A stretch of 64,000 nt of DNA from UBA4416 sp040387475 (GTDB lineage Bacteria > Bacteroidota > Bacteroidia > B-17B0 > Aurantibacillaceae). The stretch spans positions 1 through 64,000 of the forward strand of contig JAZKDT010000001.1 of the NCBI GenBank assembly GCA_040387475.1. Reading direction: 5' to 3'. The notes under the pieces were generated by a model. That model searched no databases and was not told the DNA's origin. It saw only the letters and a program-made list of their open reading frames with translations. A program made the position numbers and the translations under genes. How positions within the stretch are numbered: the first letter of the stretch is position 1; every line of letters starts with the position of its first letter. Positions 17,465 to 27,647 of the stretch are shown here, piece after piece.

Positions 17465-20392
17465 ATGAAATCTTTTTACAACTCATTTGTTGTTCTACTA
17501 TTCTTTGTTGCATCCTTGTCTGCGCAAACAAAATTTGCCCAATATGTAAATCCATTCATAGGAACAGGTGGGGCAGGTCACACGTTTCCAGGAGCAGTGT
17601 TACCATTTGGCATGGTACAGCTGAGCCCTGACACCCGTATTGATGGGAGTTGGGAAGGCTGTGGAGGATATCATTATTCCGATTCCATTATTTATGGTTT
17701 TACACATACACATTTAAGTGGCACAGGGGTTAGTGATTACGGAGATGTATTGTTAATGCCGGTGTTAGATAAAAACAGCTACAAAAACAAAACTTACGCT
17801 ACAAAATTTTCACATCTTAAAGAAAAAGCGTCCGCCGGATTTTACGAAGTGACGTTAAATACAAATATAAATGTAAAATTAACTGCTACACAAAGAGTTG
17901 GTATTCACCAATACATTTTCCCAAATGCCGATACTGGAACGATCGTGATTGATCTTTTACATCGAGATAAAACTCTAAACTGTTCTCTTAAGATTTTGGA
18001 TAGTGTTACAGTGGTTGGCTCGCGCATAAGTGAAGCATGGGCAAACGAACAATACGTCTATTTTGTTATGAAATTCAGTAAGCCAATAGTGTCAAAAAAA
18101 CTGACTACCCGGAATGTTTCTAAAACACCAACGGTAAAAGAACAAACGATAGGTGGGTACCTTCAGTTTGACATGGCTGATGGAAAACCATTGGTTATTA
18201 AAACAGGTATTTCTCAAACAAGTATTGATGGCGCTAAACGTAACCTTGAAAGTGAAGCCCCGCACTGGGACTTTGAAAAGTATAAAATGGAGGCAGAGCG
18301 CAACTGGGAAAAAGAATTATCGAAAATTGAGATAACAACAAGAGACCCTGAAAAACTGATGATCTTCTACACGGCGTTGTATCATTGTTTTACTCATCCT
18401 TCTCTTGCCGGAGATGTAGATGGGAAATACCGTGGACGAGATCTCAAAATTCATCAGTCAGCGGGATTTGTACCTTACACTGTTTTCTCGCTATGGGATA
18501 CTTTCAGAGGGTTACATCCCTTGTTTACCATTGTTCAGCAAAAACGAACAGCTGATTTTATGAGTACTTTTTTACATCAGTTTAAAGAAGGTGGACGTTT
18601 ACCGATGTGGGAGTTATCTGCTAACGAAACCAATTGCATGATAGGCTTCCACAGCGTATCAGTTATTGCAGATGCAACCCTTAAAGGAATAACCGGCTTC
18701 GACAAGAATGAATTATATGGAGCAATGGTAGCGGCCTCAAATTATACAAATTTAAGCACACCGGTATTTAATAAATATAATTATCTACAGATCGACGATG
18801 AATCAGAAAGTGTTTCAAAAACCCTGGAGTATGCCTATGACAACTGGTGCATAGCACAAGTATCCAAAAAATTGAACAAGCTGTCGGATTACGCCATGTT
18901 TATGAAACGAAGCCAGGCATATAAAAATGTATATGATGCCAAAACAGGGTTTATGCGCCCCCGTAAAAATGGCAACTGGCTATCGCCGTTTGAGCCGCGT
19001 GAAGTAAATAATCATTACACCGAGGCAAATAGTTGGCAATATTCATTTTTTGTTCCACAGGATATTAATGGTTTAATTACATTAATGGGAGGAGAAAAAA
19101 AGTTCGAACAAAAACTGGATGATCTCTTCAGTGCAAAAAGTGAAACTGAGGGGCGATCACAGGTAGATATAACCGGCCTCATTGGTCAATATGCCCATGG
19201 TAATGAACCCAGTCATCACATGATCTATCTATACAATTATGTAAGCAGGCCGCAGAAAACACAGGAAAAAATTTATAAAGTATTGACGGAATTTTACAAA
19301 AACGAACCTAACGGTTTGATAGGAAATGAGGATTGTGGGCAAATGAGTGCATGGTATGTATTAAGTTCTATGGGATTTTATCAGGTTTGTCCGGGAAAAC
19401 CAGAATATACAATTGGATCTCCGCTGTTTGACAATGTTAAAATTCATTTGGAAAATGGCAAAACATTTGAGATTAATAAACAAAGTTCTTCAACCCAATT
19501 TCAATATATCCAATCCTCCTCTCTCAATGGAAAGCCTTCCAATAGTGCTGTCTTGACTCATAGTACTATTGTTTCGGGAGGAAAATTAGAGTTTGTAATG
19601 CAGGGAAAATTAGATGAAAAAAATATTTTTGGTGGATCTGACATGTTACGCCCCGTTACAGAAATTTTAACAAGCCAAATTATCCCGGTTCCCGTTATCA
19701 TTACTCCCGCTAAATTAACGGAAACCAGCAAATCCATTAGCATTGAACATCCTGACGCAAAGGTAAAATTGGTTTATACGCTGGATGGAACCGAACCAAC
19801 AGAAAGATCAAAAATCTACACGGGACCTTTTACAAGTGATAGTTCTGTAATTATTAAAGCAAAGGCGTTTCTAAAATTAGAAAGTAGTTCCACAACTACG
19901 GCACACGCTTATAAAAAACCCAATAACTGGAAAATCAGCATTCAAAGCAAATATATTCCACAATATGATGCAGGTGGCGATGAGGGAATTATTGATGGGC
20001 AGCACGCAACAACTAATTGGCGCAGCGGCGGTTGGCAGGGATATCAGGGACAGGATCTTAATTGCATCATAGACCTGGGAGAAATGAAGCCAATTCAATA
20101 TGTGACTGCAGAATTTCTACAAGATACACGCGCCTGGATCGTCTATCCAAAACAGGTAATTTACGAAATTTCAGAGGATGGAATTAACTATCTCCCTTTC
20201 GGAACCATTGAAAACGGGATACCTGCCGATGATTACTCTGTACAGATGAGAACTTTTTTTAACAATAACACCGTTCCTGTAAATGCCCGTTATGTGAAAA
20301 TAAAAGCGACCAATTTTGGGAAATTACCAGACTGGCACCAGGGAAATGGTGGTGATGCCTACATTTTTATTGATGAAATTGAGGTGAGATAA
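17465..20392 (+). CDS. GH92 alpha-mannosidase with chitobiase-type and F5/8 C domains
   Basis: 975 residues with a Sec signal peptide (about 1-20). The GH92 catalytic region spans about residues 25-745. It shows NPFIGTGGAGHTFPGA, GFTHTHLSGTG, FSLWDTFRGLHPLF, MWELSANETNCMIG, the catalytic-acid loop GNEPSHHMIYLYN and GNEDCGQMSAWY. A CHB_HEX_C-type module follows (about 760-815, YTLDGTEPT). A discoidin-like F5/8 C module ends the protein (about 835-975, with DGINYLPF and FIDEIEV). GH92 enzymes are calcium-dependent exo-alpha-mannosidases acting mainly on high-mannose N-glycans. Location is probably periplasmic or outer surface; no lipobox or T9SS tail is visible. Context with glycosylasparaginase supports N-glycan breakdown. 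Confidence 0.94.
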   Translation: MKSFYNSFVVLLFFVASLSAQTKFAQYVNPFIGTGGAGHTFPGAVLPFGMVQLSPDTRIDGSWEGCGGYHYSDSIIYGFTHTHLSGTGVSDYGDVLLMPVLDKNSYKNKTYATKFSHLKEKASAGFYEVTLNTNINVKLTATQRVGIHQYIFPNADTGTIVIDLLHRDKTLNCSLKILDSVTVVGSRISEAWANEQYVYFVMKFSKPIVSKKLTTRNVSKTPTVKEQTIGGYLQFDMADGKPLVIKTGISQTSIDGAKRNLESEAPHWDFEKYKMEAERNWEKELSKIEITTRDPEKLMIFYTALYHCFTHPSLAGDVDGKYRGRDLKIHQSAGFVPYTVFSLWDTFRGLHPLFTIVQQKRTADFMSTFLHQFKEGGRLPMWELSANETNCMIGFHSVSVIADATLKGITGFDKNELYGAMVAASNYTNLSTPVFNKYNYLQIDDESESVSKTLEYAYDNWCIAQVSKKLNKLSDYAMFMKRSQAYKNVYDAKTGFMRPRKNGNWLSPFEPREVNNHYTEANSWQYSFFVPQDINGLITLMGGEKKFEQKLDDLFSAKSETEGRSQVDITGLIGQYAHGNEPSHHMIYLYNYVSRPQKTQEKIYKVLTEFYKNEPNGLIGNEDCGQMSAWYVLSSMGFYQVCPGKPEYTIGSPLFDNVKIHLENGKTFEINKQSSSTQFQYIQSSSLNGKPSNSAVLTHSTIVSGGKLEFVMQGKLDEKNIFGGSDMLRPVTEILTSQIIPVPVIITPAKLTETSKSISIEHPDAKVKLVYTLDGTEPTERSKIYTGPFTSDSSVIIKAKAFLKLESSSTTTAHAYKKPNNWKISIQSKYIPQYDAGGDEGIIDGQHATTNWRSGGWQGYQGQDLNCIIDLGEMKPIQYVTAEFLQDTRAWIVYPKQVIYEISEDGINYLPFGTIENGIPADDYSVQMRTFFNNNTVPVNARYVKIKATNFGKLPDWHQGNGGDAYIFIDEIEVR

Positions 20393-20427
20393 TAGGTTTT
20401 ATCGAAAAATAATTTTTAATTAGTAAC

Positions 20428-21663
20428 ATGAAATTTCTGGTACTTATTTTCGTTTTTCTATCGTCTCTATGTTTTTCGCAACTAAAAATTAAAACGGGTA
20501 TATGGCGTGGGATTCTTTTACTAAATGCGGAAAATAAAACCGAACTTCCCTTTAATTTCGAAATTAAATACACTAAAAAAAATCTTTTACAATTAATCAT
20601 TCACAATGCTCAGGAGCAGATTGTAGTAGATGAATACATGTATTCAAAAGATTCTCTCAATTTCAAAATGCCGGTTTTTGATACGGAGTTTAAAGCCAAA
20701 TTAACGGGCGATAGTGTCTTAACAGGCGTATGGATCAATCATACTAAAAAAGAAAACAATACCATTACGTTTACCGCTAAAGCGGGAGATGCGAGAAGAT
20801 TTCCTTTTGTTCCTGCGAAACCCAACCCTTTTTACGAAGGGAAATGGGAAGTGACTTTTAGTCCTAATACCAAGGATAGTTCAAAAGCAATCGGCATGTT
20901 TACACATGCCAACAGTAGTTCGTATGTGCATGGCACATTTTTAACTGAAACAGGTGATTACAGGTACCTGGATGGCATGATGCATAACGGAAAGTTATAT
21001 TTAAGTTGTTTTGACGGTTCACATGCTTTTTTATTTATCGCCGAGAATAATGGTTCTGAAATTACGAAAGGGGATTTTTATTCGGGTACAACCTGGCATG
21101 AAAGCTGGATTGGACGAAGAAACGAAAAGTTCGAATTACACGATCCAGAAAGTTTAACTTACCTTAAAAATCCCAATGAGCAAATCAATTTTTCATTTTA
21201 TAATACAAAGAATGAAAAAATAAGTTTGAGCGACCCTAAATATCAAAACAAAGCCGTTATCATTCAGATCATGGGAAGCTGGTGCCCCAACTGTATGGAT
21301 GAAAGTGCATATCTTTCAAAAGTATATAAACAGTATAACAAAAAAGGCCTGGAAATTATTGCTTTAGCTTATGAAAGAACGGCGGATGCAGAGCGCGCTA
21401 AGACAAACTTAACGAGATTGACCAAACGTTTTGATATTGGTTATGATATTCTATTAACTGGGTTAACCGGTAAAGATAAGGCATCCGAAAGTTTGCCGTT
21501 TTTGAATGAAGTTATGGCATTCCCAACCACTATTTTCCTGGACGCTCAACATGTTGTGAAATCTGTTTACACAGGATTTAGTGGCCCTGCTACTGGTAAG
21601 GCTTATGAAAATTATACTGTAAAGACTGAAAAACTGATCGGAGAGTTGTTATCGAAAAAATAA
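20428..21663 (+). CDS. TlpA-like thioredoxin-fold protein, secreted
   Basis: 411 residues with a signal peptide (MKFLVLIFVFLSSLCFSQ). The N-terminal 240 residues are beta-rich (YLDGMMHNGKLYLSCFDG, GDFYSGTTWHE) and resemble the unknown domain that precedes TlpA modules in Bacteroidota. The C-terminal thioredoxin module carries the redox pair in GSWCPNCMDE near residue 292 and the cis-proline block AFPTTIFLD near 370. It is likely a periplasmic disulfide reductase. It follows the GH92 gene by 35 bases in the same direction. Confidence 0.87.
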   Translation: MKFLVLIFVFLSSLCFSQLKIKTGIWRGILLLNAENKTELPFNFEIKYTKKNLLQLIIHNAQEQIVVDEYMYSKDSLNFKMPVFDTEFKAKLTGDSVLTGVWINHTKKENNTITFTAKAGDARRFPFVPAKPNPFYEGKWEVTFSPNTKDSSKAIGMFTHANSSSYVHGTFLTETGDYRYLDGMMHNGKLYLSCFDGSHAFLFIAENNGSEITKGDFYSGTTWHESWIGRRNEKFELHDPESLTYLKNPNEQINFSFYNTKNEKISLSDPKYQNKAVIIQIMGSWCPNCMDESAYLSKVYKQYNKKGLEIIALAYERTADAERAKTNLTRLTKRFDIGYDILLTGLTGKDKASESLPFLNEVMAFPTTIFLDAQHVVKSVYTGFSGPATGKAYENYTVKTEKLIGELLSKK

Positions 21664-21713
21664 ATACCTATAACCTGTTTCCTAATATTTAACTGCTATT
21701 AAGGATCTTCTAC

Positions 21714-22247
21714 ATGAAAAAGATTACGCTAATGCTTTTAATGATGATGCCCCTCATAAACCGGGCGCAAGGCCATGCAGTAGGCGTTGGAGCGGGCATT
21801 GACGTTTTTGGCTTTTCTGCAAACATGAACTATCAGTACACCTACAAACTGTTAAACATTAAAACCAAAATAGCCTACATTCCGCAAGGATTATTTTATG
21901 TGCCAAACAATAGTTATGTAAATGATTGTTTTTTAGGAATTCACACCAAAGAAGGAAAAAGAGTGCTGTTATCCATTAATACGGGCGTTACTTTTTTATT
22001 CATAGGTTCCAGAATGGATTCTGAAATATCAAGCCAGGCCAATCCCATTCAGAATTTTAATCTGGCGTTATGCATAACCCCGCAACATCGTATCACAATG
22101 GATCTCTCCATGTCGCCCTATAGATCTACAATCATTAGCAAGTATGGCGGAACTAAGCATAATGGATTAAGATTAACTTTCGAAATAGGCTATTCTTACC
22201 GATTCAAGCAAAAAGGTGAGGCAAAAAAAGAACAAGTATCTCAATAA
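21714..22247 (+). CDS. Small secreted protein, possible outer-membrane barrel
   Basis: 177 residues with a signal peptide (ITLMLLMMMPLINRAQG). The mature part has alternating strands with aromatic ends (MNYQYTYKLLNIKTKIAYIPQGLFY) and may form a small outer-membrane beta-barrel, though the last residues are polar (EEQVSQ-like tail). No family recognised. Its last seven bases overlap the end of the convergent hflX gene. Confidence 0.6.
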   Translation: MKKITLMLLMMMPLINRAQGHAVGVGAGIDVFGFSANMNYQYTYKLLNIKTKIAYIPQGLFYVPNNSYVNDCFLGIHTKEGKRVLLSINTGVTFLFIGSRMDSEISSQANPIQNFNLALCITPQHRITMDLSMSPYRSTIISKYGGTKHNGLRLTFEIGYSYRFKQKGEAKKEQVSQ

Positions 22248-23440
22248 AACAAATTGTTGTACGGAAACCGGATCACATGAATTTTCTTTACTGTATCATA
22301 AACTAATTTTCTGAAATCTGTAATATTCTCTTTGTTTTTTGCACTAATGTAAACACATGTTTGATGCAAATCAGTCATCCATGTTTTTTGCAATTCTTCC
22401 AGTGATAAATTTTCGCGGCTCATTGGAGTCAGATCATCTTCATCCTTTTTTATATATTTAAAAGCATCGATCTTATTAAATACTAAAATCGTTTCCTTGT
22501 CTCCTGCCCCGATGTCAATAAGAGTTTGGCGAACCACATTAATATGATCTTCAAAATTAGGATGCGAAATATCTACCACGTGCAATAAGATGTCGGCCTC
22601 GCGTACTTCATCCAATGTGCTTTTAAAACTTTCTACCAATTGAGTTGGCAACTTGCGAATAAATCCAACGGTATCAGCCAACAGGAAAAATAAATTATCT
22701 ATGGTTACTTTTCTTACGGTTGTATCCAATGTTGCAAATAATTTATTTTCAGCAAACACCTCACTCTTACTGATCATGTTCATGATAGTAGATTTTCCAA
22801 CGTTGGTGTAACCAACTAAAGCAACACGCACAAATTCGCCACGGTTTTTACGTTGCGTTGCCATCTGTTTGTCGATCACTTTGAGGTCTTCTTTTAATTG
22901 AGCAATACGATCCCGGGCAATACGTCTGTCCGTTTCAATTTCTTTCTCCCCTGCTCCACCACGGGTTCCGGTGCCTCCACGTTGTCTTTCAAGGTGAGTC
23001 CACATTCCTGTAAGGCGTGGCAGTAAATATTGCAACTGCGCGAGCTGTACCTGAGTTTTAGCATGAGCCGTTTGAGCACGTTGCGAAAATATTTCCAGAA
23101 TAAGTGTCGTTCGGTCCAGTATTCTTACTCCCAATTCTTTTTCTAAATTACGTTGTTGCGAAGGAGAAAGTTCATCATCAAAAATAACAACATTTATTTT
23201 GTTCTCTTTAATAAACGTTTTAACGTCGCTTAATTTTCCTTTTCCTAAAAAGGTAGCTTTATCAGGGCGTTCCAATTTTTGAGTAAATACTTTTTTAGTT
23301 TCCACTCCATAGGTCTCGGCTAAAAAAGCTAATTCATCAAGGTATTCAAAAGCCAAGGATTCGTTTTGTTTTTTATTGATAACGCCTATTAAAACGGCGG
23401 TAGGAGTTTCTTTTAAAGTACTAGTTGTTTCGGGCTTCAT
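22241..23440 (-). CDS. hflX: GTPase HflX
   Basis: 399 residues. The HflX N-terminal domain (about 1-190) ends with the RGGTGTRGGAGEKEIETDRR block that marks the family. The G domain follows: G1 VGYTNVGKST near residue 210, G3 DTVGF, G4 NKID, and a G5-like SAKN. HflX binds the 50S subunit and splits stalled ribosomes, and is linked to stress recovery. The 80 bases upstream separate it from the T9SS protein gene. It overlaps the convergent gene at its 3' end by seven bases. Confidence 0.95.
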   Translation of the reverse strand: MKPETTSTLKETPTAVLIGVINKKQNESLAFEYLDELAFLAETYGVETKKVFTQKLERPDKATFLGKGKLSDVKTFIKENKINVVIFDDELSPSQQRNLEKELGVRILDRTTLILEIFSQRAQTAHAKTQVQLAQLQYLLPRLTGMWTHLERQRGGTGTRGGAGEKEIETDRRIARDRIAQLKEDLKVIDKQMATQRKNRGEFVRVALVGYTNVGKSTIMNMISKSEVFAENKLFATLDTTVRKVTIDNLFFLLADTVGFIRKLPTQLVESFKSTLDEVREADILLHVVDISHPNFEDHINVVRQTLIDIGAGDKETILVFNKIDAFKYIKKDEDDLTPMSRENLSLEELQKTWMTDLHQTCVYISAKNKENITDFRKLVYDTVKKIHVIRFPYNNLFY

Positions 23441-23521
23441 TATATCTTACAAAAATTAAGTAATAAAAATACTACTTTTTAGCGCTCAAAGCTCAATTTT
23501 AAAAGCCAAATAAAGCAAAGC

Positions 23522-25828
23522 TTACTTAATCTTGAGCAAGGTAACATGGCCAAACCGCATTTTATCCTGCAACCTGGTTGCGCCATTTTTTTCTCTGAAC
23601 TCTATTTTGTAAATGTATACGTCTTGCTTACAAAGTATGCCGCGATGTGTCCCATCCCATCCCATATTCAAATCGGGTGATTCAAATATTTTTTCACCCC
23701 ACCGGTCGAAGATTTGCATTTTATAGTCCACCAGATCAATTCCTTTCGGCGTAAAGAAATCATTTAATGAGTTCCCGTCGGGCGTGAAAGCGTTAGGTAT
23801 ATATATCGTGGATATTTCATTTACTTTTACTGGCATGGTAATACTATCTATGCAATTGTAAACAGTGGAAACAATCAGCTGTACCTGATAAGTTCCTGTA
23901 TCAGAATAAACGTGCGTTGGATCCTGCAAAGTAGAAACAAAGCTATCTCCAAAGCTCCAAAAAGAGTTGTCGGCATCAGTAGATGTGTTATGAAAAACTA
24001 CTTCAGGATTTAAAAAATCGATTCCACTGGGCGGTGTATAGTGAAAGTTAGCAACGGGTTTAGGATGCACCAAAATATAGTTTGGCATTGTATATTTAGT
24101 TACACACCCACTATCACTGGTGCCAGTGAGATCGACCACAAATGAACCCGGCATCGTATAAACATATGCTGGTGATTGAACAACGGACGTATCGCCGTTA
24201 CCAAAATTCCATAACCAATTTGTGATTGGTGGCGTTGTGGCAGAAAGATTTGTAAATTTTACAGCAAGTGGCTGACATCCTTCCGAGACGTTATTCTGGA
24301 AATTAACATCCGGCAAAGCATTTACATTTACGTTTACTGTATCGGAATACACTACACAATTATTATAATCTGTTAATATCGATGAATAATCTGTAGTAAC
24401 AGAAGGTGTGAGGTTCTGGCTTAATGAATTGGTGGTAACCGCTGTATTATTCACCCCATTACTCCAGGTTACATTGTACGGTTTAATTCCGCCGGAAAAC
24501 GAGCTGGTAAGCATTACAAGATCATTTTTACAAATAGAATTATCACTTGCCAGCATCGTTAACATCAATTGTGCCGGTTCATCTACCTGCACAGAACTTA
24601 TTGTATCCTTACATCCCATAATATCCATGGCCATAACTGTATAGTTTCCGGAAGCTAAACCTGTGATCATTGTATCCGGAGTAGAAACTGTATTTATTGA
24701 ATAGGTTGGGGATCCATAACCCTGTGTAGTTGAAAACTCAATAGAACCATTGCTTTCTCCAAAACATACAACGCTATCTACATCCAGCAATTGCATATTC
24801 AACACTTTATGCTCTCCTAAAGTAAATACTCCGTAGCTGGTATTACCGTTCAGGTTTTCGATATTGGCTGAGCTATTGTTGGTAGATGGAATATGAGTCC
24901 AACCTGCACCATAATACCATGTCTGAAGATCTGATTCAGTGATCACATTTGTGCTGGCACCAGTTGGATCCCACTCGTTATCAAGGTATGTAAATTCTTT
25001 ATCGGTCAAAGGATTCGTGCTATAGTTATTTGTATTAACCACCCAAAAACGGTCCAGCATCTTTACCGCATGTTCTGTTCCGCAATTGTTGTTAAGGTTA
25101 GCTACTCCTGTTGGCAACGGTCTGTTATTAATAAGTGCGCCTGTATTTGTAGGATACGTTGATGCGCTAATAGCTCCATTAGTAACTTGAACGCCAGGGG
25201 TTGTAACATTTAATGCAAAAGGAATATAAGCAGCACTTAAAGAGCCAAAAGGAAAAATATAATTGCCGGCATTGTTACCAACGTTCCATTGTATGATCCC
25301 GTAGCCTGGAGTGGCTGGTGTTTCACTAATAATATAACCGGTGGTTCTTGTAATGGCTCCGGTTAATGAATTAGTAACAAAAAGCGTGTTACTGTTAAGA
25401 TCTAACGGTCTGTCGGTTAAAGCCAAAATTCCGGTGTTACCAGCAACATACGTATCGACGTTTAAAGTTTTAACGCCAGTTCCTGTTAAACTTAAATTAT
25501 TAAAACGTGTTGGTTGGGAGCCTGTAATCAATTGATTTGCGCCCAACATTTCAACAGAGCCTGTTGTAGGTATTAAAGCGGCTGAAGTTGAGTTATTGGT
25601 CCAGTTACCCGACAACGTTATAAGTCCGGAATTATCAATGAGTCCAATATTAGCGCCAGCATCGGTATTACTCAAGTCACCCTGAACGGTAATTAAACCC
25701 CCGGCCTGAACGGTGATGCCGCTCCCATTATTATAGAATTCATTTTGAGCATAGGCGCGAGTGCCAGTTAAGACAGCAAGCATAACTGCTACAAAAAGAA
25801 TATTATTTTTAAATTTTTCCATTGTCAT
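23522..25828 (-). CDS. T9SS type B secreted PKD-domain protein (CHU_C terminus)
   Basis: About 768 residues from ATG 25828 (or 25822), where the signal peptide FVAVMLAVLTGTRAYAQ begins; the frame extends further upstream but only over the neighbouring gene. An N-terminal part rich in short strands (GLITVQGDL, GLITLSGNW) is followed by a SprB-like repeat (SPTYSI, AMDIMGCKDTI). PKD-type domains come next, with LWNFGNGDTS and SFWSFGDS. The C-terminal gliding-motility-associated CHU_C domain reads IPNAFTPDGNSLNDFF, then FDRWGEKIFES and GWDGTHRG. Such proteins are exported across the outer membrane by the type IX system and act as adhesins or matrix proteins. It lies next to two tail-fibre-like secreted proteins on the same strand. 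Confidence 0.85.
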   Translation of the reverse strand: MTMEKFKNNILFVAVMLAVLTGTRAYAQNEFYNNGSGITVQAGGLITVQGDLSNTDAGANIGLIDNSGLITLSGNWTNNSTSAALIPTTGSVEMLGANQLITGSQPTRFNNLSLTGTGVKTLNVDTYVAGNTGILALTDRPLDLNSNTLFVTNSLTGAITRTTGYIISETPATPGYGIIQWNVGNNAGNYIFPFGSLSAAYIPFALNVTTPGVQVTNGAISASTYPTNTGALINNRPLPTGVANLNNNCGTEHAVKMLDRFWVVNTNNYSTNPLTDKEFTYLDNEWDPTGASTNVITESDLQTWYYGAGWTHIPSTNNSSANIENLNGNTSYGVFTLGEHKVLNMQLLDVDSVVCFGESNGSIEFSTTQGYGSPTYSINTVSTPDTMITGLASGNYTVMAMDIMGCKDTISSVQVDEPAQLMLTMLASDNSICKNDLVMLTSSFSGGIKPYNVTWSNGVNNTAVTTNSLSQNLTPSVTTDYSSILTDYNNCVVYSDTVNVNVNALPDVNFQNNVSEGCQPLAVKFTNLSATTPPITNWLWNFGNGDTSVVQSPAYVYTMPGSFVVDLTGTSDSGCVTKYTMPNYILVHPKPVANFHYTPPSGIDFLNPEVVFHNTSTDADNSFWSFGDSFVSTLQDPTHVYSDTGTYQVQLIVSTVYNCIDSITMPVKVNEISTIYIPNAFTPDGNSLNDFFTPKGIDLVDYKMQIFDRWGEKIFESPDLNMGWDGTHRGILCKQDVYIYKIEFREKNGATRLQDKMRFGHVTLLKIK

Positions 25829-25863
25829 ATAATAGATGTATGATGCAATTACCGATAGTATGT

Positions 25864-27618
25864 TTAAAATTTTATACAAGGCATTAAAGCTACATTGCGA
25901 GGGCGCGAACCATGAATCATTCCGTACGCTGCCCCACCTGTTGATGTTCCGGAGTAAACAGTCCAGCCAGCCGGAGAAGCGGCCCAATAGGCACTTGGAA
26001 TTCCGCCGGCAACATTGCCCGGCCATGGATCACAATAGGCAACTGCGCCATTATCCATTGAAAAATCTCCGTTTTGCGCAGGTGCACCGCCCGTATCATC
26101 ATGTACCACCGGCGATGGGCTTTGCGTGGTCCCCAATGTTCTTCCCGGGTCGGCACCTCTTCCATTATCTGCGCCACGTAAAAATTCTCCACGAAGATCG
26201 GGTAAATTAAAGGTGGTAACACCATCCCCCGGTCCATATAAAGTTCCAATAGCGCTAAATAGTTCAGCATAAGTTACTCGGTTAACTGCCTGCCCGTTAC
26301 ACTCCAGGTAACCATTGGGAGCTAGAGTATTTGCAAAATACTGTACTGTTCCGGCGGGGTTGTTGGCACAATCCCACTTAACACCATCGTATACATAAAA
26401 TCCCTTTAAATCTGTGTCATAAACCTGCAGACCTGCTACCGGGATAGAAATGGCTTTTCTTTGAACGCTGGTCATACGGGGCATTACAAATCCGGAAGTT
26501 GTACTTGCTATGTCTACTTTGGCAGATGGATCAGGGCTTGGCGTTCCCACACCTACATTTCCATTAACGGCCATTACTCTCACCCTTTCACTATTATTTG
26601 TTTTAAAAACCAGATCCTGTCCGTCGGTCGTTCCCAAAAAATTGGTACCCGCTGTGGTACCCGCGTTTCCAAGTAATTCCCAGGCTGGTGCAGCTGCAAC
26701 TGCAGGAATGAGTACTACATCGCCATTTACATCTACTGATAAAGCCTTACCGGTTGAAGCAACGGTTGGCGACGCTGATGTTAAATTGCTGAATCGTAAG
26801 CCTGATGTATTTGCGGCTGCCGACGTAATATGCAATCTATTTGCAGGACTTGAATTACCAACTCCTACATTTCCTGCGTTATCAATAAAAACGTGTGATC
26901 CGGGGATACTGCTTCCTGATAAAATTAAACCGGAGGCGGCAAGCGGGTTTGAGTATACTCTTGCTTTTTCAACACCGGCAGCGTCAACAAATATAAAATC
27001 CCCAACATCCACACCTGTGGTGGCTTTTATGGTAATTCCGTCGCCCCCTATAGCTCCCACTTCAAGCCTGGTGCCCGGCGCTGCAGTATTAATTCCTACC
27101 AAACCGTTGTTATCAATTCGCATACGTTCAAGGCCCGAAGTATTAAATACCATCGTATTAGCAGTGCTTGCGTTATGGATTTTAAGATCCCCTGCTCCCG
27201 AAAAAATCCAGAACTCATTCGCAAGAGCGTTACCATTTACATGCAATAACTGGCTTGGCGTAGTTGTTCCGATACCAAAGTTACCAGTGCTTAAGATCCT
27301 GGCACGCTCAATATTATTGGTTTTAAAAATCACGTCATTGGCATTGGTAGTTCCCAAAAAATTAAGAGCAGTAATATTGGAGTTACCCGTAATTTCCCAA
27401 TTTAAAGTAGACGGCACAACGAGGCTATCATAAATTCTGCCATTAGGTGAAGCAAATAAATTTCTCACGCCAACACCGATCAGGGTGTCGCTTCGAATAG
27501 CGCCAGCTACATGTAATTTTGAAAAAGGAGATGCGGTACCGATGCCAACATTTTGAGAAAAGCCCTTCGTGACAGCAATTAAGATAAGCAAAGTTATTTT
27601 ATATTTCATCATATTCAT
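25864..27618 (-). CDS. Secreted tail-fibre-like protein with C-terminal phage tail-collar domain
   Basis: 584 residues. A signal peptide (ITLLILIAVTKGFSQ) is followed by a fibre shaft of NVGIGT-type repeats (NVGIGTASPFSKLHV, FGIGTTTPSQLLHV, NVGVGNSSPANRLHI, NVGVGTPSPDPSAKV). The last 160 residues are a tail-collar domain: LAPNGYLECNGQAVN, GPGDGVTTFNLPDLRGEF and GADNGRGADPGR. These modules come from bacteriophage short tail fibres but are common in secreted Bacteroidota proteins. No virion, lysis or integrase genes are nearby. ATG codons at 27618, 27612 and 27609 compete as the start. The shaft is partly duplicated in the neighbour at 27648. Function is unknown; a surface or extracellular fibre is likely. 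Confidence 0.85.
   Translation of the reverse strand: MNMMKYKITLLILIAVTKGFSQNVGIGTASPFSKLHVAGAIRSDTLIGVGVRNLFASPNGRIYDSLVVPSTLNWEITGNSNITALNFLGTTNANDVIFKTNNIERARILSTGNFGIGTTTPSQLLHVNGNALANEFWIFSGAGDLKIHNASTANTMVFNTSGLERMRIDNNGLVGINTAAPGTRLEVGAIGGDGITIKATTGVDVGDFIFVDAAGVEKARVYSNPLAASGLILSGSSIPGSHVFIDNAGNVGVGNSSPANRLHITSAAANTSGLRFSNLTSASPTVASTGKALSVDVNGDVVLIPAVAAAPAWELLGNAGTTAGTNFLGTTDGQDLVFKTNNSERVRVMAVNGNVGVGTPSPDPSAKVDIASTTSGFVMPRMTSVQRKAISIPVAGLQVYDTDLKGFYVYDGVKWDCANNPAGTVQYFANTLAPNGYLECNGQAVNRVTYAELFSAIGTLYGPGDGVTTFNLPDLRGEFLRGADNGRGADPGRTLGTTQSPSPVVHDDTGGAPAQNGDFSMDNGAVAYCDPWPGNVAGGIPSAYWAASPAGWTVYSGTSTGGAAYGMIHGSRPRNVALMPCIKF
26560..26860 (-). repeat. Shaft block shared with the neighbouring tail-fibre gene, copy 1
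   Basis: Encodes a segment with LTSASPTV, GKALSVDVNGDV and WELLGNAGTTAGTNFLGTT. It matches 29000-29270 closely at protein level (GKALSVDANGDV, WELLGNAGTIAGTNFLGTT) and visibly at DNA level. Limits are approximate. Confidence 0.8.
27240..27560 (-). repeat. N-terminal fibre block shared with the neighbouring gene, copy 1
   Basis: Encodes SKLHVAGAIRSDTLIG, LFASPNGRIYDSLVVPST and NWEITGNSN. Nearly the same residues are encoded at 29530-29840. This is direct evidence that the two genes share an ancestor or exchange sequence. Limits are approximate. Confidence 0.85.
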
Positions 27619-27647
27619 TTTAGCAAGTTATAATCAAATTATACTAA

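Noticed and set aside
26510..27433. 307-codon open frame on the plus strand opposite the tail-collar gene
   Set aside because: Mirror of a repetitive, low-stop coding region; no signal, motif or promoter. The minus-strand protein has a recognisable domain over the same bases.
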